Of a DNA stretch of 64,000 bases, positions 8,943 to 17,119 are shown one piece after another; within the stretch, counting starts at the first letter, position 1, and the number at the start of each line of letters is the position of its first letter. This DNA comes from Haladaptatus sp. QDMS2. GTDB taxonomy: Archaea; Halobacteriota; Halobacteria; Halobacteriales; Halococcaceae. The stretch covers positions 1,860,001 to 1,924,000 of the forward strand of contig NZ_CP119791.1 of assembly GCF_029338295.1 (NCBI RefSeq), written 5' to 3'. A program made the position numbers and the translations under genes. The notes below the pieces were generated by a model. It saw only the letters and a list, made by a program, of their open reading frames with translations, ran no database searches and had not been told where the DNA came from.

Positions 8943-9221
8943 TGGTACTGTAGTTTGTGCGCTCGCACGATATTGGTATGGGTTGCCTACCGGAACGTTA
9001 GGGTCTCTTTGCCCGCCTGAACCGCGTGACGGTGCTGTCGCTAACGAGGGTTGTGAACGGAAAACTGGCGAATCGGTGGCGGTTTACCCAACCATACTCA
9101 CCGGACGGACCCACCCGTCAGGCGTTGGCCTCCCTGCAGAGGCCGCGTGTGCCACCGCGTCCGCCGAGAGTACCTGCCGTGGGATGACACACGGCGGGGG
9201 AAGCGGTCTACGTGACCGACT
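8943..9221 (-). other. Structured spacer between the CysD-like paralogues
   Basis: This 279-bp gap has no credible gene. In the direction of transcription the spacer holds two perfect 6-bp hairpins after the upstream gene: 9195-9176 (GCCGTG/CACGGC, 8-nt loop) and 9144-9127 (GGCCTC/GAGGCC, 6-nt loop). Near the next start is a dyad GTGCG-CT-CGCAC at 8957-8968. A weak TATA-like stretch (ATACCAATATC on the minus strand, about 8969-8979) could start the second gene independently. No U tract follows the hairpins. Confidence 0.45.
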
Positions 9222-10187
9222 TCACATGTAGCCGAGGTCGCGCAGGCGTTCCATCAGGTCCTCTTTGTCCTGGGCGCGGCCCGCGCGCTCGGTCGTGTTG
9301 TCCAAGTCCTGCAGCCATGCAGGCTCGGTGTCGCTCTTTTCGGTGCTGACTTCGCTGCCGAGGCTGCGAAAGCCCTCGAAGTACTTCGGGCTGACCGGCA
9401 CGTCCTTGTGGGTCAGACCGTTTGGCAGGTCGTCGTAGTCCTGTGGCACGTAGCCCTCGTCCGGGTAGTCTGCGACCGTCTCCGGGACGACGAAGTTCCA
9501 GAACGCCTCCCAGACGTCCGCCTCGTCGAACTGGAGGATTGGCTGAATGCGGTCGTGTGGCGGGTAGATGTCCGGGTCGTGACGTGGGCTGAAGAACGTC
9601 TCGTCGGCACGGGCTTCCTGCTCGTCCCAGCGGATGCCGGAGATGACGCCGTCGATGTCGTACTCTTCTAACGCGTTGTTGAGCGCGACGGTCTTGAGCA
9701 GGTGGTTGCCGACGTAGGTGTCGAGCAGGAACGGGAACGTGTCCTCCTCGTATTCGAGGATGTTGCGGACGTGGTGCTGGTTCTGCTCGTTCAGGTCCGA
9801 GACGTTAATGGTATCGCCCGGCTCGTTTGCGAGGGTGCCCACGTCGTCGTTGCGGGCGTAGATAACCTCTAAGTCCCACTCGTCGGCCCAGTGTTCGACG
9901 AAGTCGAGCAGGTCGTCGAAGTGCTGGAAGTGGTCGATGAACACCGCAGGGGGCATTTCGAGGTCGAATCGGTCTGCGACCTCTTTGACGAAGTAGAGGA
10001 CGAGGGTGGAGTCCTTCCCGCCGGTCCACATGATTGCGGGGTTCTCGTACTCCTCTAAGCCCTTCTTCGTGACTTCGATTGCCTTCTCGATTTTGTGCTC
10101 GATCGAGGGATAGTCCTCGGCGCTCTCGCCTTCACCGTCGGTGTAGTCTGCGTTGACGTAGTCGGGGAAGCTCTGTGCCATCTTCAT
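9222..10187 (-). CDS. CysD-like ATP pyrophosphatase, cysteine-free (paralogue A)
   Basis: A 321-residue paralogue of the 7983-8942 product, similar along its whole length including the shared end AGRAQDKE...RLRDLGYM. It has the same PP-loop (MWTGGKDSTLVLYF) and the landmarks SGIRWDEQEA, ETFFSPRHD and FRSLG. It too lacks any cysteine. The ATG at 10187 is chosen because a TATA-like CTTTTACAG (minus strand, about 10208-10216) sits 25 nt upstream; an in-frame ATG at 10181 gives MAQSFPDY. Function is unknown. Tandem duplication with preserved catalytic motifs suggests both are active, perhaps on different acceptors. Confidence 0.88.
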   Translation of the reverse strand: MKMAQSFPDYVNADYTDGEGESAEDYPSIEHKIEKAIEVTKKGLEEYENPAIMWTGGKDSTLVLYFVKEVADRFDLEMPPAVFIDHFQHFDDLLDFVEHWADEWDLEVIYARNDDVGTLANEPGDTINVSDLNEQNQHHVRNILEYEEDTFPFLLDTYVGNHLLKTVALNNALEEYDIDGVISGIRWDEQEARADETFFSPRHDPDIYPPHDRIQPILQFDEADVWEAFWNFVVPETVADYPDEGYVPQDYDDLPNGLTHKDVPVSPKYFEGFRSLGSEVSTEKSDTEPAWLQDLDNTTERAGRAQDKEDLMERLRDLGYM

Positions 10188-10308
10188 AATTGCATATAAT
10201 TAGGACTGTAAAAGGCGTTACGGCCTGAAAACGGGTGATAATGACACACAGGGGTCGCCCGGCGCGTGCGCTCACGGGCACACGAGCGATGGAAAGAACG
10301 AGTGAAAC

Positions 10309-10899
10309 TTACGAGATGAACTTGTTGTCCCGCCAGTTGACGCCCTTCTTCGAGGCGGCGTCTTCGGTCGGGTTTTCGACGACGTCGATGGAGGCCGGTC
10401 GCTCCTCACCGTCGACGATGCGCGTCGCGACGAGTTCGTCGTCGATGGCGGAAATCGCGGTGAGCGTCCCCTTCTCTGCGATTTTCGCGAGTTCACACAG
10501 CACCTCGAACATCGGGTACTGGAGCGCCGTATTCTGGAGCACCGTCTCGCGGTCGCCCTTGAAGCAGGCGTACTCGACGAGTTCGGACGGCGGCTTTTCC
10601 TGTTCCTCCTGCTCTGCGGCACCCCAGTTTGGTGCGCCGCCCCGCTGTGCTTTGTTCCACTCGTCGAGTGGAACTTCGTACACGCGGTTCTCGCTGACGC
10701 TTGCTTTCAGCTGCGCCGTCGGCGTGTACTTGCTGATGCTGTCATCGGCGGCAACCGCACTGATGATAAGGGTGTTATTGCGTCGAGTGATGTCGATGTC
10801 TGAGATTTCTTCTGGCAGGTCGGCACTTTCGAAGAACTCGTGGACATCCTCGAGTGGCAGTTCGAGCGTCGAGTGGAGTCGATATACGCGGCTGGTCAT
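10309..10899 (-). CDS. Conserved haloarchaeal-type protein of unknown function (196 aa)
   Basis: A soluble, acidic protein. The N-terminal ~75 residues (SRVYRLHSTLELPLEDVHEF, then DIDITRRNNTLIISA) suggest a compact alpha/beta domain. A Glu-rich linker (EQEEQEKPPSE) follows, then a helical region with YACFKGDRETVLQNTALQYP, and a basic end (KKGVNWRDNKFIS). It has two cysteines and no membrane segment. I believe it belongs to a DUF restricted to Halobacteria but cannot name it safely. A TATA-like CATATAAGC lies at about 10968-10976 on the minus strand, implying a ~45-nt leader. Confidence 0.8.
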   Translation of the reverse strand: MTSRVYRLHSTLELPLEDVHEFFESADLPEEISDIDITRRNNTLIISAVAADDSISKYTPTAQLKASVSENRVYEVPLDEWNKAQRGGAPNWGAAEQEEQEKPPSELVEYACFKGDRETVLQNTALQYPMFEVLCELAKIAEKGTLTAISAIDDELVATRIVDGEERPASIDVVENPTEDAASKKGVNWRDNKFIS

Positions 10900-11019
10900 G
10901 AGTGTGGGGCGTCAAACGGAGTCGACAGCGGCTCCGTATGGGGTCGTCTGTACATAGGTGTTCGGGGCTTATATGGGCTACCCTTTCGGTTTCGCCGCCC
11001 AGAACACGCCGGCAATCAG

Positions 11020-11054
11020 CCTGCCGGCAGGCGAATCTCGCGTTTCGAACGCGA
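11020..11054 (-). repeat. Two adjacent palindromes downstream of the glutaredoxin gene
   Basis: Just past the stop at 11059 (minus strand) are a hairpin with a 7-bp stem and 3-nt loop (TCGCGTT/AACGCGA, 11054-11038) and the 12-bp perfect palindrome CCTGCCGGCAGG (11031-11020). They may form the 3' end of the glutaredoxin mRNA. No U tract follows, so this is not a classical terminator. Confidence 0.4.
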
Positions 11055-11058
11055 CAGT

Positions 11059-11400
11059 TCAGGCGTCGAGTGCTGCCTCGAGTTCTCCACGTTCGTCCAG
11101 TTCTGCGAGGATGTCGCTCCCGCCGATGAACTCGCCGTTCACGTAGGTCTGTGGAATTGTCTCCCACCCGCTGTGGGCCTTGAGTGCGACGCGGAACTCG
11201 TCGAGCGAGGCCAGGGTGTCCACCGTCTCGAAGTCCTCGCGGTACTGGCCGATGAGCTGGACGGCGCGTTTCGAGAAGCCACACTGGGGCATGAGGCGGT
11301 TACCCTTCATGAACAGGACGACCTCGTTTTCCTCGATGGCGCTGTCTACGCGTTCCGTTACTTCGTCTTGACTCAGTGACTCGCCGGGCTGAAAGGTCAT
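11059..11400 (-). CDS. Monothiol glutaredoxin (CGFS type)
   Basis: A 113-residue Grx4/GrxD-like protein with the monothiol site MPQCGFSKRAVQ at about residues 36-47. Family landmarks include VVLFMKGN at the first strand, WETIPQTYVNGEFIGG (cis-Pro loop) and a C-terminal helical cap. Such proteins carry and transfer [2Fe-2S] clusters with a thiol cofactor; haloarchaea use gamma-glutamylcysteine rather than glutathione (family knowledge). The start ATG 11400 matches family length; the frame extends upstream but without a typical sequence. Confidence 0.93.
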   Translation of the reverse strand: MTFQPGESLSQDEVTERVDSAIEENEVVLFMKGNRLMPQCGFSKRAVQLIGQYREDFETVDTLASLDEFRVALKAHSGWETIPQTYVNGEFIGGSDILAELDERGELEAALDA

Positions 11401-11566
11401 ACCCAACGGTACCCGCTCGCGGTCTAAAATCCTTGCGTCGATGACCCGTTCGCGGCGCACGCCCCACGAGCGCCGTCCCTGAATCACCCCTGATTCTGTG
11501 AGTCGCTGTGGCATACTCTACGCCCTTAAAAGAAGATTTCCCCTAAAGAGATTGGGCGGAACGTTC

Positions 11567-12217
11567 TCAGGACCGATCGACCCGCATGACCTGAACGAGC
11601 GAGTGAACCGGTACGCCTTCCAGTTCCTCGACGCCCTGTTTGTCCACGAGGACGACGCACGCGACGACTTCGCCGCCTTCCTCCTCTACGGCCTCGATCG
11701 TCTCGGTCATCGTCGTCCCGCTCGTGATGGTGTCGTCCACGATGACGCACTTGCGACCCCGAACCTGCGCGAAGTTCCGTGAGAAACTCCCGCCCAGGTC
11801 CTGTTCTTCGATGTCGCCGCTCTCCCAGCGGTGTTTCGCGGGTGCGTAGGCGGCGAGTTCCGTGTCGAGCGACCGAGCGACGGCGGTGGCGAGCGGGACG
11901 CCCGCCTTCTCGATGCCGACCGTCAACTCGATTTGCTCTGCGGCCTCGCCGAGGACGTTGGCCATCGTCTTCGCGGTGTAACTCAGTCGCTGACTGTTGC
12001 GTCCGAGCGAACTCCAATCGACGTGGATGTCGTCGGGACTCGCGTCCGCACTGGGTTGCGCTCGCGTCTGCGTCTGTCGCGACTGCTTTTCGCTCTGTTC
12101 GACCAGCCACTTCGCCGTCTCCCGGGAGACGTTGAGTTCGTCCGCGATTTCTCCTTTCGAGAGGCCGTGGTTCGCGAGTTCGCTCGCACTCTCGATGAGG
12201 TCGTCTACGTTCTTCAT
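11567..12217 (-). CDS. gfcR: Transcriptional regulator GfcR (PyrE-like)
   Basis: A 216-residue protein that joins an N-terminal helix-turn-helix (LSKGEIADELNVSRETAKWL, ~20-39) to a phosphoribosyltransferase fold like orotate PRTase. The PRPP loop CVIVDDTITSGTTMTE is at about residues 155-170. GfcR is known in haloarchaea as an activator of glycolytic and semi-phosphorylative Entner-Doudoroff genes. The ATG at 12217 gives the family N terminus MKNVDDLIESA. The gene is 53 bp from the start-distal end of the acyl-CoA ligase. No sugar-catabolic target gene is in the window. Confidence 0.92.
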   Translation of the reverse strand: MKNVDDLIESASELANHGLSKGEIADELNVSRETAKWLVEQSEKQSRQTQTRAQPSADASPDDIHVDWSSLGRNSQRLSYTAKTMANVLGEAAEQIELTVGIEKAGVPLATAVARSLDTELAAYAPAKHRWESGDIEEQDLGGSFSRNFAQVRGRKCVIVDDTITSGTTMTETIEAVEEEGGEVVACVVLVDKQGVEELEGVPVHSLVQVMRVDRS

Positions 12218-12270
12218 ATACGGGCCTTCGCAGGCCCTTTTTATCATCGTTTCGTCAGCGGTCAGACTCG

Positions 12271-13944
12271 TCAAGCCGCACGCTCCTTCAGGGCCTTCTT
12301 GTCGGTCTTCCCGATGTCGGTCAGTGGGAGTTCGTCTACGAATTCCACCTCGCTCGGAACGGCGTGGGCGGCGACCTTTCCGTCGAGGAACTCGACGATG
12401 TCTCCAGCTTCGACGGTTCCGTCGTACGCCTCGTCGAGTTCGACGAACACCTTCACGCGCTCGCTGCCGGGCCGCTCTGGGTCCGGAACGCCGACGGTGG
12501 CCGGTCGTTCGACCGCCGGATGGCCGAACAGAATCTCGTCTAACTCCTCTGAGTACACCTTGAGCCCACTGACGTTAATCATGTGCTTGACTCTATCAAC
12601 GATGTACAGCCGCCCCCACGAGTCGAGCATCGCGATGTCGCCAGTGCTGACGTACCCCTCGTCGTCGAAGGGATTTTTCGACTCGTCCAGATAGCCCTTC
12701 ATCCGCTGGGGGCCATTGACGTAGAGTTCGCCCTCGCGCTCCTCGGCGACGGCCTCGTCCAGCGGAATCACCTCGCCGGAGTCCACGTCCACGAGTTTGA
12801 TTTCCGTATCCGGAACTGGCACGCCGATGGTCGGTTTGTCGAACCCATCCTCGCGGGTGTCCCGACCGAGGAGCATGTCCTGCAAGCCGCGCGTGTTGAA
12901 CGTGGTAATCGGGGACATCTCGGAGAGTCCGTAGCCCTGCGAGACGCCCTTGCTCTTTTCCTCGAACTGGCGTTTGGTCTCGTCCGCGAGCGGGGCAGAG
13001 CCAGAGATACCGATGACGTCTGTGTCAAGTTCTCCTTTCACGATTTCCATGAACTGCGTCGGCACGCCGAGCATGATGATGGCCTGCCACTCCTGGATGT
13101 ACTCGACCATCTGGTCCGTGTCCCGGGCGTCGGGGACGACCAGTAGATTCACCCCCAATTCCAGGAGCACGTTCGTGACCGAGTAGCCGTAGGAGTGGTA
13201 CATCGGCAGCGCCATCACCGCCGACTCCTCGCCGCGCATCATGTTCGCCATCTGTGACTGGCTGGCCACTCCCTGATAAGCGTTCGTGAGCACGTTTTTG
13301 TGGGTCAGCATACACCCCTTCGGGAGGCCCGTCGTGCCCCCGGTGAACAGGAGCGTGTGAACGTCCTCGTCTACGTCGAAGTCCAGGTCGGGAGGGTTCG
13401 GGTCGGTCTCCGCGATGACCTCGGGCAACCACTCGACGCCCGGCACCTCGTCGTGTGTCACGGGCGGGTCCTGACTGTAGTCTTCGATGTCGGTGAGAAT
13501 CACGTCGTCGAGGCCGAGTTCGTCCCGCAACGAGAGGACCAGTTCGCGATGTTTGTCCTGGCCGATGAGGACTTCCGGGTCGCCCCGTTCGAGGCGATAG
13601 ACGAGATCCTCCTCTGCGTCGAGGAAGTCGTTCGGGATGTGGACCCCGCCGGCCCGCGAGATGGCCTTGTCCGCGATGACGAACTGCGCCGAGGTCGGCA
13701 GAATTGTGGCGACTCTGCTCCCTTTCTCCACGCCGCGGTCGCGCAGTGCAGTGGCCAGTCGTTCGACGTGGTCGAGCACCTCAGGAAAGGTGTACTGCTG
13801 GCCGAACTGCACCAGGCCCTGCGCTGGATAGCGTTCTGCGGCCTGTTCTAGCAGCGAATGGACCGGTTCGTCGGGGTAGGGGGCGAGCGTCTCTGGAATA
13901 CCGAACTGCTCGTATTCGCGAAACCAGGGTCGGTCGTAAGACAT
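12271..13944 (-). CDS. AMP-forming long-chain acyl-CoA ligase (FadD-like)
   Basis: A 557-residue adenylate-forming ligase. The P-loop LLFTGGTTGLPKGCMLTHKN is at about residue 193-212, the acceptor motif YGLSEMSPIT at about 343 and YIVDRVKHMINVSGLKVY near 450. The C-terminal lysine motif is LPLTDIGKTDKKAL. It belongs to a different branch from the synthetase at 6268. With the enoyl-CoA hydratase, acyl-CoA dehydrogenase and MaoC protein elsewhere in the window, it could feed fatty or aromatic acid breakdown, but it is not in an operon with them. Confidence 0.92.
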   Translation of the reverse strand: MSYDRPWFREYEQFGIPETLAPYPDEPVHSLLEQAAERYPAQGLVQFGQQYTFPEVLDHVERLATALRDRGVEKGSRVATILPTSAQFVIADKAISRAGGVHIPNDFLDAEEDLVYRLERGDPEVLIGQDKHRELVLSLRDELGLDDVILTDIEDYSQDPPVTHDEVPGVEWLPEVIAETDPNPPDLDFDVDEDVHTLLFTGGTTGLPKGCMLTHKNVLTNAYQGVASQSQMANMMRGEESAVMALPMYHSYGYSVTNVLLELGVNLLVVPDARDTDQMVEYIQEWQAIIMLGVPTQFMEIVKGELDTDVIGISGSAPLADETKRQFEEKSKGVSQGYGLSEMSPITTFNTRGLQDMLLGRDTREDGFDKPTIGVPVPDTEIKLVDVDSGEVIPLDEAVAEEREGELYVNGPQRMKGYLDESKNPFDDEGYVSTGDIAMLDSWGRLYIVDRVKHMINVSGLKVYSEELDEILFGHPAVERPATVGVPDPERPGSERVKVFVELDEAYDGTVEAGDIVEFLDGKVAAHAVPSEVEFVDELPLTDIGKTDKKALKERAA

Positions 13945-14048
13945 CTATCCGTGTGACTCAGGGACACACCTTCAGTCCGTCTACGGCTATACACGGGGTT
14001 TGAAAAGTCGCCAGCTCCGCGGGTGGTGAAATCGAGAGAACCGTCGGA

Positions 14049-14384
14049 TTAGTCGTCTGCGGCGGCGGGTTCTGCACTCGCGTCGGAGGTAGCGTCGTCT
14101 TCGATGCTCGGCGGGTACTTGCCGCGGTCGAGCTTCAGGTCCGAGAGCGGGCGAGCCATGCAAGTGAGCGCGAAGTCCTCGCGCTCCTCGTCGGTGAGGC
14201 CGCGGGCGGCCGGTTGGGCCACGTCGCCCTCGACGATTTCGGCAGAACAGGCGAGACACATGCCGACGCGACAGGAGTACTCCTGGGCAATCCCCTCTTC
14301 GAGACATCGCTTGAGGATGGTTTGCTTGTCGGAGACGGTGATCTCCTCGCCCGTGCCGACAAACTCGACGGTGTAATCGGTCAT
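14049..14384 (-). CDS. Plant-type [2Fe-2S] ferredoxin
   Basis: A 111-residue electron carrier. The cluster ligands read CRVGMCLAC (C-x4-C-x2-C, ~residues 38-46) with the fourth Cys in FALTCMARP at about 77. A Gly/Ala/Asp-rich acidic tail (~20 residues) follows. It is shorter than the abundant haloarchaeal ferredoxin and lacks its extra N-terminal domain. A Shine-Dalgarno GGAGGTG lies 4 nt before ATG 14384. It is divergent from the second geranylgeranyl reductase (133 bp apart), which makes it a candidate donor for that enzyme. Confidence 0.94.
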   Translation of the reverse strand: MTDYTVEFVGTGEEITVSDKQTILKRCLEEGIAQEYSCRVGMCLACSAEIVEGDVAQPAARGLTDEEREDFALTCMARPLSDLKLDRGKYPPSIEDDATSDASAEPAAADD

Positions 14385-14413
14385 AGCACCTCCTACGAAA
14401 GAGCGCACCTTTA

Positions 14414-14487
14414 CTCTTTATGTAGGCAGGTGGCAACCACGTCCCCCTCGAAAGGTCGGAATCGAACGACCGAGCCAAGATAAAGAG
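14414..14487. promoter_or_regulatory. Mirrored divergent TATA boxes with central dyad (ferredoxin / GGR2)
   Basis: The two divergent genes use the same 8-bp box in opposite orientation: CTCTTTAT at 14414-14421 (read ATAAAGAG on the minus strand, 30 nt from the ferredoxin ATG) and ATAAAGAG at 14480-14487 (30 nt from the GGR2 ATG). Between them is a dyad GGTCG-8nt-CGACC at 14454-14471. The layout suggests one shared regulator. Confidence 0.5.
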
Positions 14488-14516
14488 TTTTCTCCGTTGG
14501 GAGAGCAGTCGTGTGC

Positions 14517-15887
14517 ATGACCACGTATTCTCCTGACGTTGCCATCGTTGGCGCAGGCACGTCGGGTTGCTACGCCGCGGCGACGCTCGCAAAGGCGGGC
14601 TACGACGTCGTCGTCGTCGAGCGAAAAACGGAGCAGGAAGCGGGACACATCGCCTGCGGTGACGCGCTCAAGGGGGCAGACGCCTTCCCGGAGGCCATTC
14701 CGAAGCAGAAGATAATGCCGGCGTTCACGAACACGGACGTGGACCACGGCCGGTTCGAGATACCACAGGAGGACGTCGTTCTCGACATCCCGATTCCGGG
14801 GGAGCTCGCCGTCATCGACCGCTGGGAGTACGGACGACTCATCATCAAGGGCGCAAAAGAGGCGGGCGCCACCTTCCACTACGACACCGTCGTCCAGGAC
14901 GTGACCCAGGAAGAGACCGGCCGCGTGACGGGTCTCCGCGGGAAACGAAAGGGTGACGCGGTGGAGTACGACGTGGAGATCACCATCGACGCGGCGGGTG
15001 CGCTCTCGCTGCTCCAGGACAAGGTGGACTTCACCGGCTCTACGTTCGACACGAACGTCTCCTACTCGCAGTTCTGTTCTGCCTACCGCGAAATCATCGA
15101 GGTACCAAACGAAGTCGAGTGGAGCGACGCACTCGTGTTCAAGCCGACGAAGCGCGCGGCGGGCTACCTCTGGTACTTCCCGCGGACGGGCACGGAAATC
15201 AACGCCGGGCTCGGCTTCCAGATGACCGAACAGCCGATGAAGCTCGTCGAAGACCTGAAACAGGACCTGCGCAATCGCCCCGAGTTCAAGGGCGGGAAGG
15301 TCACCGACAAACTCGGCGCGGCGCTCCCGACCCGCCGACCCTACGACTCGGCGGTCGCCCAGGGCTACATGGCCATCGGTGACGCCGCAGGCCACGTCAA
15401 CCCCACCACCGGCGGCGGCATCGCCGGGGCCGCCTACGCCGGCAAGTACGCGGGCGAACAGGCCATCAAGGCACTCGAGCAGGGCGAGGTTACAGAGGAG
15501 ATTCTCTGGCGGTACAACACCCGCATCATGGAGCACTTCGGCGGACGCTACGCCGCCCTCGACATCTACAACATCTTCACGACGGCCTACGACTCAGACG
15601 TGCTGCAGGGGTTAATGGCCGCCCTGCCGATGGACAAACTCTCCGAAGCGCTCTACTCGGGCAGCGCGAGCATCGGGATGGGCCTCAAACTCCAGACCGC
15701 GCTCAAAAGCTACGGCTACTGGGGGACGCTCTACGACCTCTACAAGACGAAAAATCTCGCAGACGAGCTATTGACCCACTACGAAGCCTACCCGTCCTCG
15801 CCGACCGGCTTCGAGTCCTGGAAGACCAAGCGCGACCGCATCATGGACGACATCTACGCGACGACCGGCGCGGACCCCAAATACTGA
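14517..15887 (+). CDS. Geranylgeranyl reductase family flavoprotein (2 of 2)
   Basis: A 456-residue paralogue of the 2693-4066 product, similar from end to end. It shows VAIVGAGTSGCYAA (FAD Rossmann, ~10-23), HIACGDALKG (~46), the signature GYLWYFPRTGTEINAGLGF (~217) and IGDAAGHVNPTTGGG (~286). The start is ATG 14517, with GTG 14511 as an alternative. Divergent adjacency to a ferredoxin fits the known ferredoxin dependence of methanogen GGR. It is therefore a good candidate for the main lipid-saturating enzyme, though this is inference. Confidence 0.93.
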   Translation: MTTYSPDVAIVGAGTSGCYAAATLAKAGYDVVVVERKTEQEAGHIACGDALKGADAFPEAIPKQKIMPAFTNTDVDHGRFEIPQEDVVLDIPIPGELAVIDRWEYGRLIIKGAKEAGATFHYDTVVQDVTQEETGRVTGLRGKRKGDAVEYDVEITIDAAGALSLLQDKVDFTGSTFDTNVSYSQFCSAYREIIEVPNEVEWSDALVFKPTKRAAGYLWYFPRTGTEINAGLGFQMTEQPMKLVEDLKQDLRNRPEFKGGKVTDKLGAALPTRRPYDSAVAQGYMAIGDAAGHVNPTTGGGIAGAAYAGKYAGEQAIKALEQGEVTEEILWRYNTRIMEHFGGRYAALDIYNIFTTAYDSDVLQGLMAALPMDKLSEALYSGSASIGMGLKLQTALKSYGYWGTLYDLYKTKNLADELLTHYEAYPSSPTGFESWKTKRDRIMDDIYATTGADPKY

Positions 15888-15944
15888 CGCCATAACGAAG
15901 CCATTCGCTCGCTTCTACTGGTGTGACACCTCCGTCGCACCGTG

Positions 15945-16733
15945 ATGACACCCGCCATTCTCACTCGATTCAAACACCCGGCGTACACTGGCGAGAATCG
16001 CTGTTTCCCGTGTACCGCCGTGAACCTCGCCATCGCTGGCGCAGCGAGCGCCCTGCTCACGGCATGGTCGACCTGGGCCGCGTTCGCCGTCTTCGTCGCC
16101 TGTCTTTCGGTCATCTATTTCCGGGGCTATCTCGTCCCGGGCACGCCGACGCTCACGAAACGCTACCTCCCGGCTCGTATTCACCGGCTATTCGGGACGC
16201 ATGGCCGCCGTGAACCGCCCCGCGAGGGCGCAATCGACATCGAAACAGAACTCAGTGCGGTGGGCATCGTGAGCGACGACGGCGACGACCTCGTCCTGAG
16301 TCGGAGTTTCAGGCGGGCGTGGGACGACGCCATCGCCAGCATCGGTACCGACTCCCTAATCGAGTCGTTAGAGGCCTTCCTCGAAACTGACGGGCCGCTT
16401 TTCATCGAGGACAGCCCGGACCGTATCGTCGTCCGCGCTGGCGACCGGCAGGTGGGCAACTGGGAGTCGCAGGCGGCACTGCTCGCCGATGTGGCGGCCC
16501 ACCAGACGCTCGTCGCTCAGTTTCCGTCGTATCTCGGATACGACCTCCAGACGCGGGCGCGGATGGTCGGAGCGATTCGCATCTTCCTCGACGTCTGCCC
16601 GACCTGCGGGGGCCCCGTCGAAATCGGAGAAGAAGTAGTCGAGTCGTGCTGTCGGGCCTTCGACGTGGTCGCGTTCGTCTGCGAAGAGTGCGGCGTGCGA
16701 CTCGCCGAATTCGAGTTGGTAGACGCAGCTTAA
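15945..16733 (+). CDS. Membrane-anchored protein with C-terminal zinc-ribbon, unknown function
   Basis: A 262-residue protein. Two membrane helices (~residues 22-65) follow a short N terminus with NRCFPCT. A soluble middle domain contains SFRRAWDDAIASIG. The C terminus has CPTCGG, then an adjacent cysteine pair (ESCCRAF) and a final CEECG, most likely a zinc ribbon. ATG 15945 is used rather than GTG 15942. Its stop shares TTAA with the stop of the convergent ogt. I do not recognise the family; a membrane-tethered nucleic-acid or protein-binding role is only a guess. Confidence 0.8.
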   Translation: MTPAILTRFKHPAYTGENRCFPCTAVNLAIAGAASALLTAWSTWAAFAVFVACLSVIYFRGYLVPGTPTLTKRYLPARIHRLFGTHGRREPPREGAIDIETELSAVGIVSDDGDDLVLSRSFRRAWDDAIASIGTDSLIESLEAFLETDGPLFIEDSPDRIVVRAGDRQVGNWESQAALLADVAAHQTLVAQFPSYLGYDLQTRARMVGAIRIFLDVCPTCGGPVEIGEEVVESCCRAFDVVAFVCEECGVRLAEFELVDAA

Positions 16734-17110
16734 ACGTCAGCGCCTTCGAGGCCGAGCAACTGTTCTTTGAGCCCCGGGTACGCGAAGTTCCCGATACCGT
16801 CGGTGCGGACGATGCGGTGACACGGAACGACGAGTGGCACCGGGTTTCGCGCACACGCCCCGCCGACCGCACGCGCTCCCGAATCGATGCTCGACGCCAC
16901 GTCGCCGTACGTCCGCACTTCGCCGTAGGGAATCTCGCTCATCGCCCGCATCACGCGACCGGTGTAGTCGTCGGGATACGCGACGGTGAGGTCGAAGTCG
17001 GTTCGTTCGCCGGCCTCGTACTCACGGACCTGTCGCTCGATTTCCGCGGTCGATTCGTCGACGAGCGACTCGTCTATCGTGACCTCCGTGTCGAAGATGG
17101 TGACGTGCAT
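16730..17110 (-). CDS. ogt: Methylated-DNA--protein-cysteine S-methyltransferase
   Basis: A 126-residue suicide repair protein that removes alkyl groups from O6-alkylguanine. The active site VPCHRIV (~residue 97-103) is followed by the helix containing YPGLKEQLLGLE. The DNA-binding part MRAMSEIPYGEVRTYGDVA is upstream at about 54-72, and the arginine finger region GARAVGGACARNP lies between. The N-terminal domain is much reduced compared with bacterial Ogt (about 160 aa), with only ~50 residues before the core. It is convergent with the zinc-ribbon membrane protein and overlaps its stop by 4 nt. Confidence 0.93.
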   Translation of the reverse strand: MHVTIFDTEVTIDESLVDESTAEIERQVREYEAGERTDFDLTVAYPDDYTGRVMRAMSEIPYGEVRTYGDVASSIDSGARAVGGACARNPVPLVVPCHRIVRTDGIGNFAYPGLKEQLLGLEGADV

Positions 17111-17119
17111 ACCTCCCCT

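Noticed and set aside
7983-10187. Annotation of the PP-loop pair as PAPS reductases
   Set aside because: Neither protein contains any cysteine, and the C-terminal catalytic Cys motif is missing. The landmarks fit CysD better.
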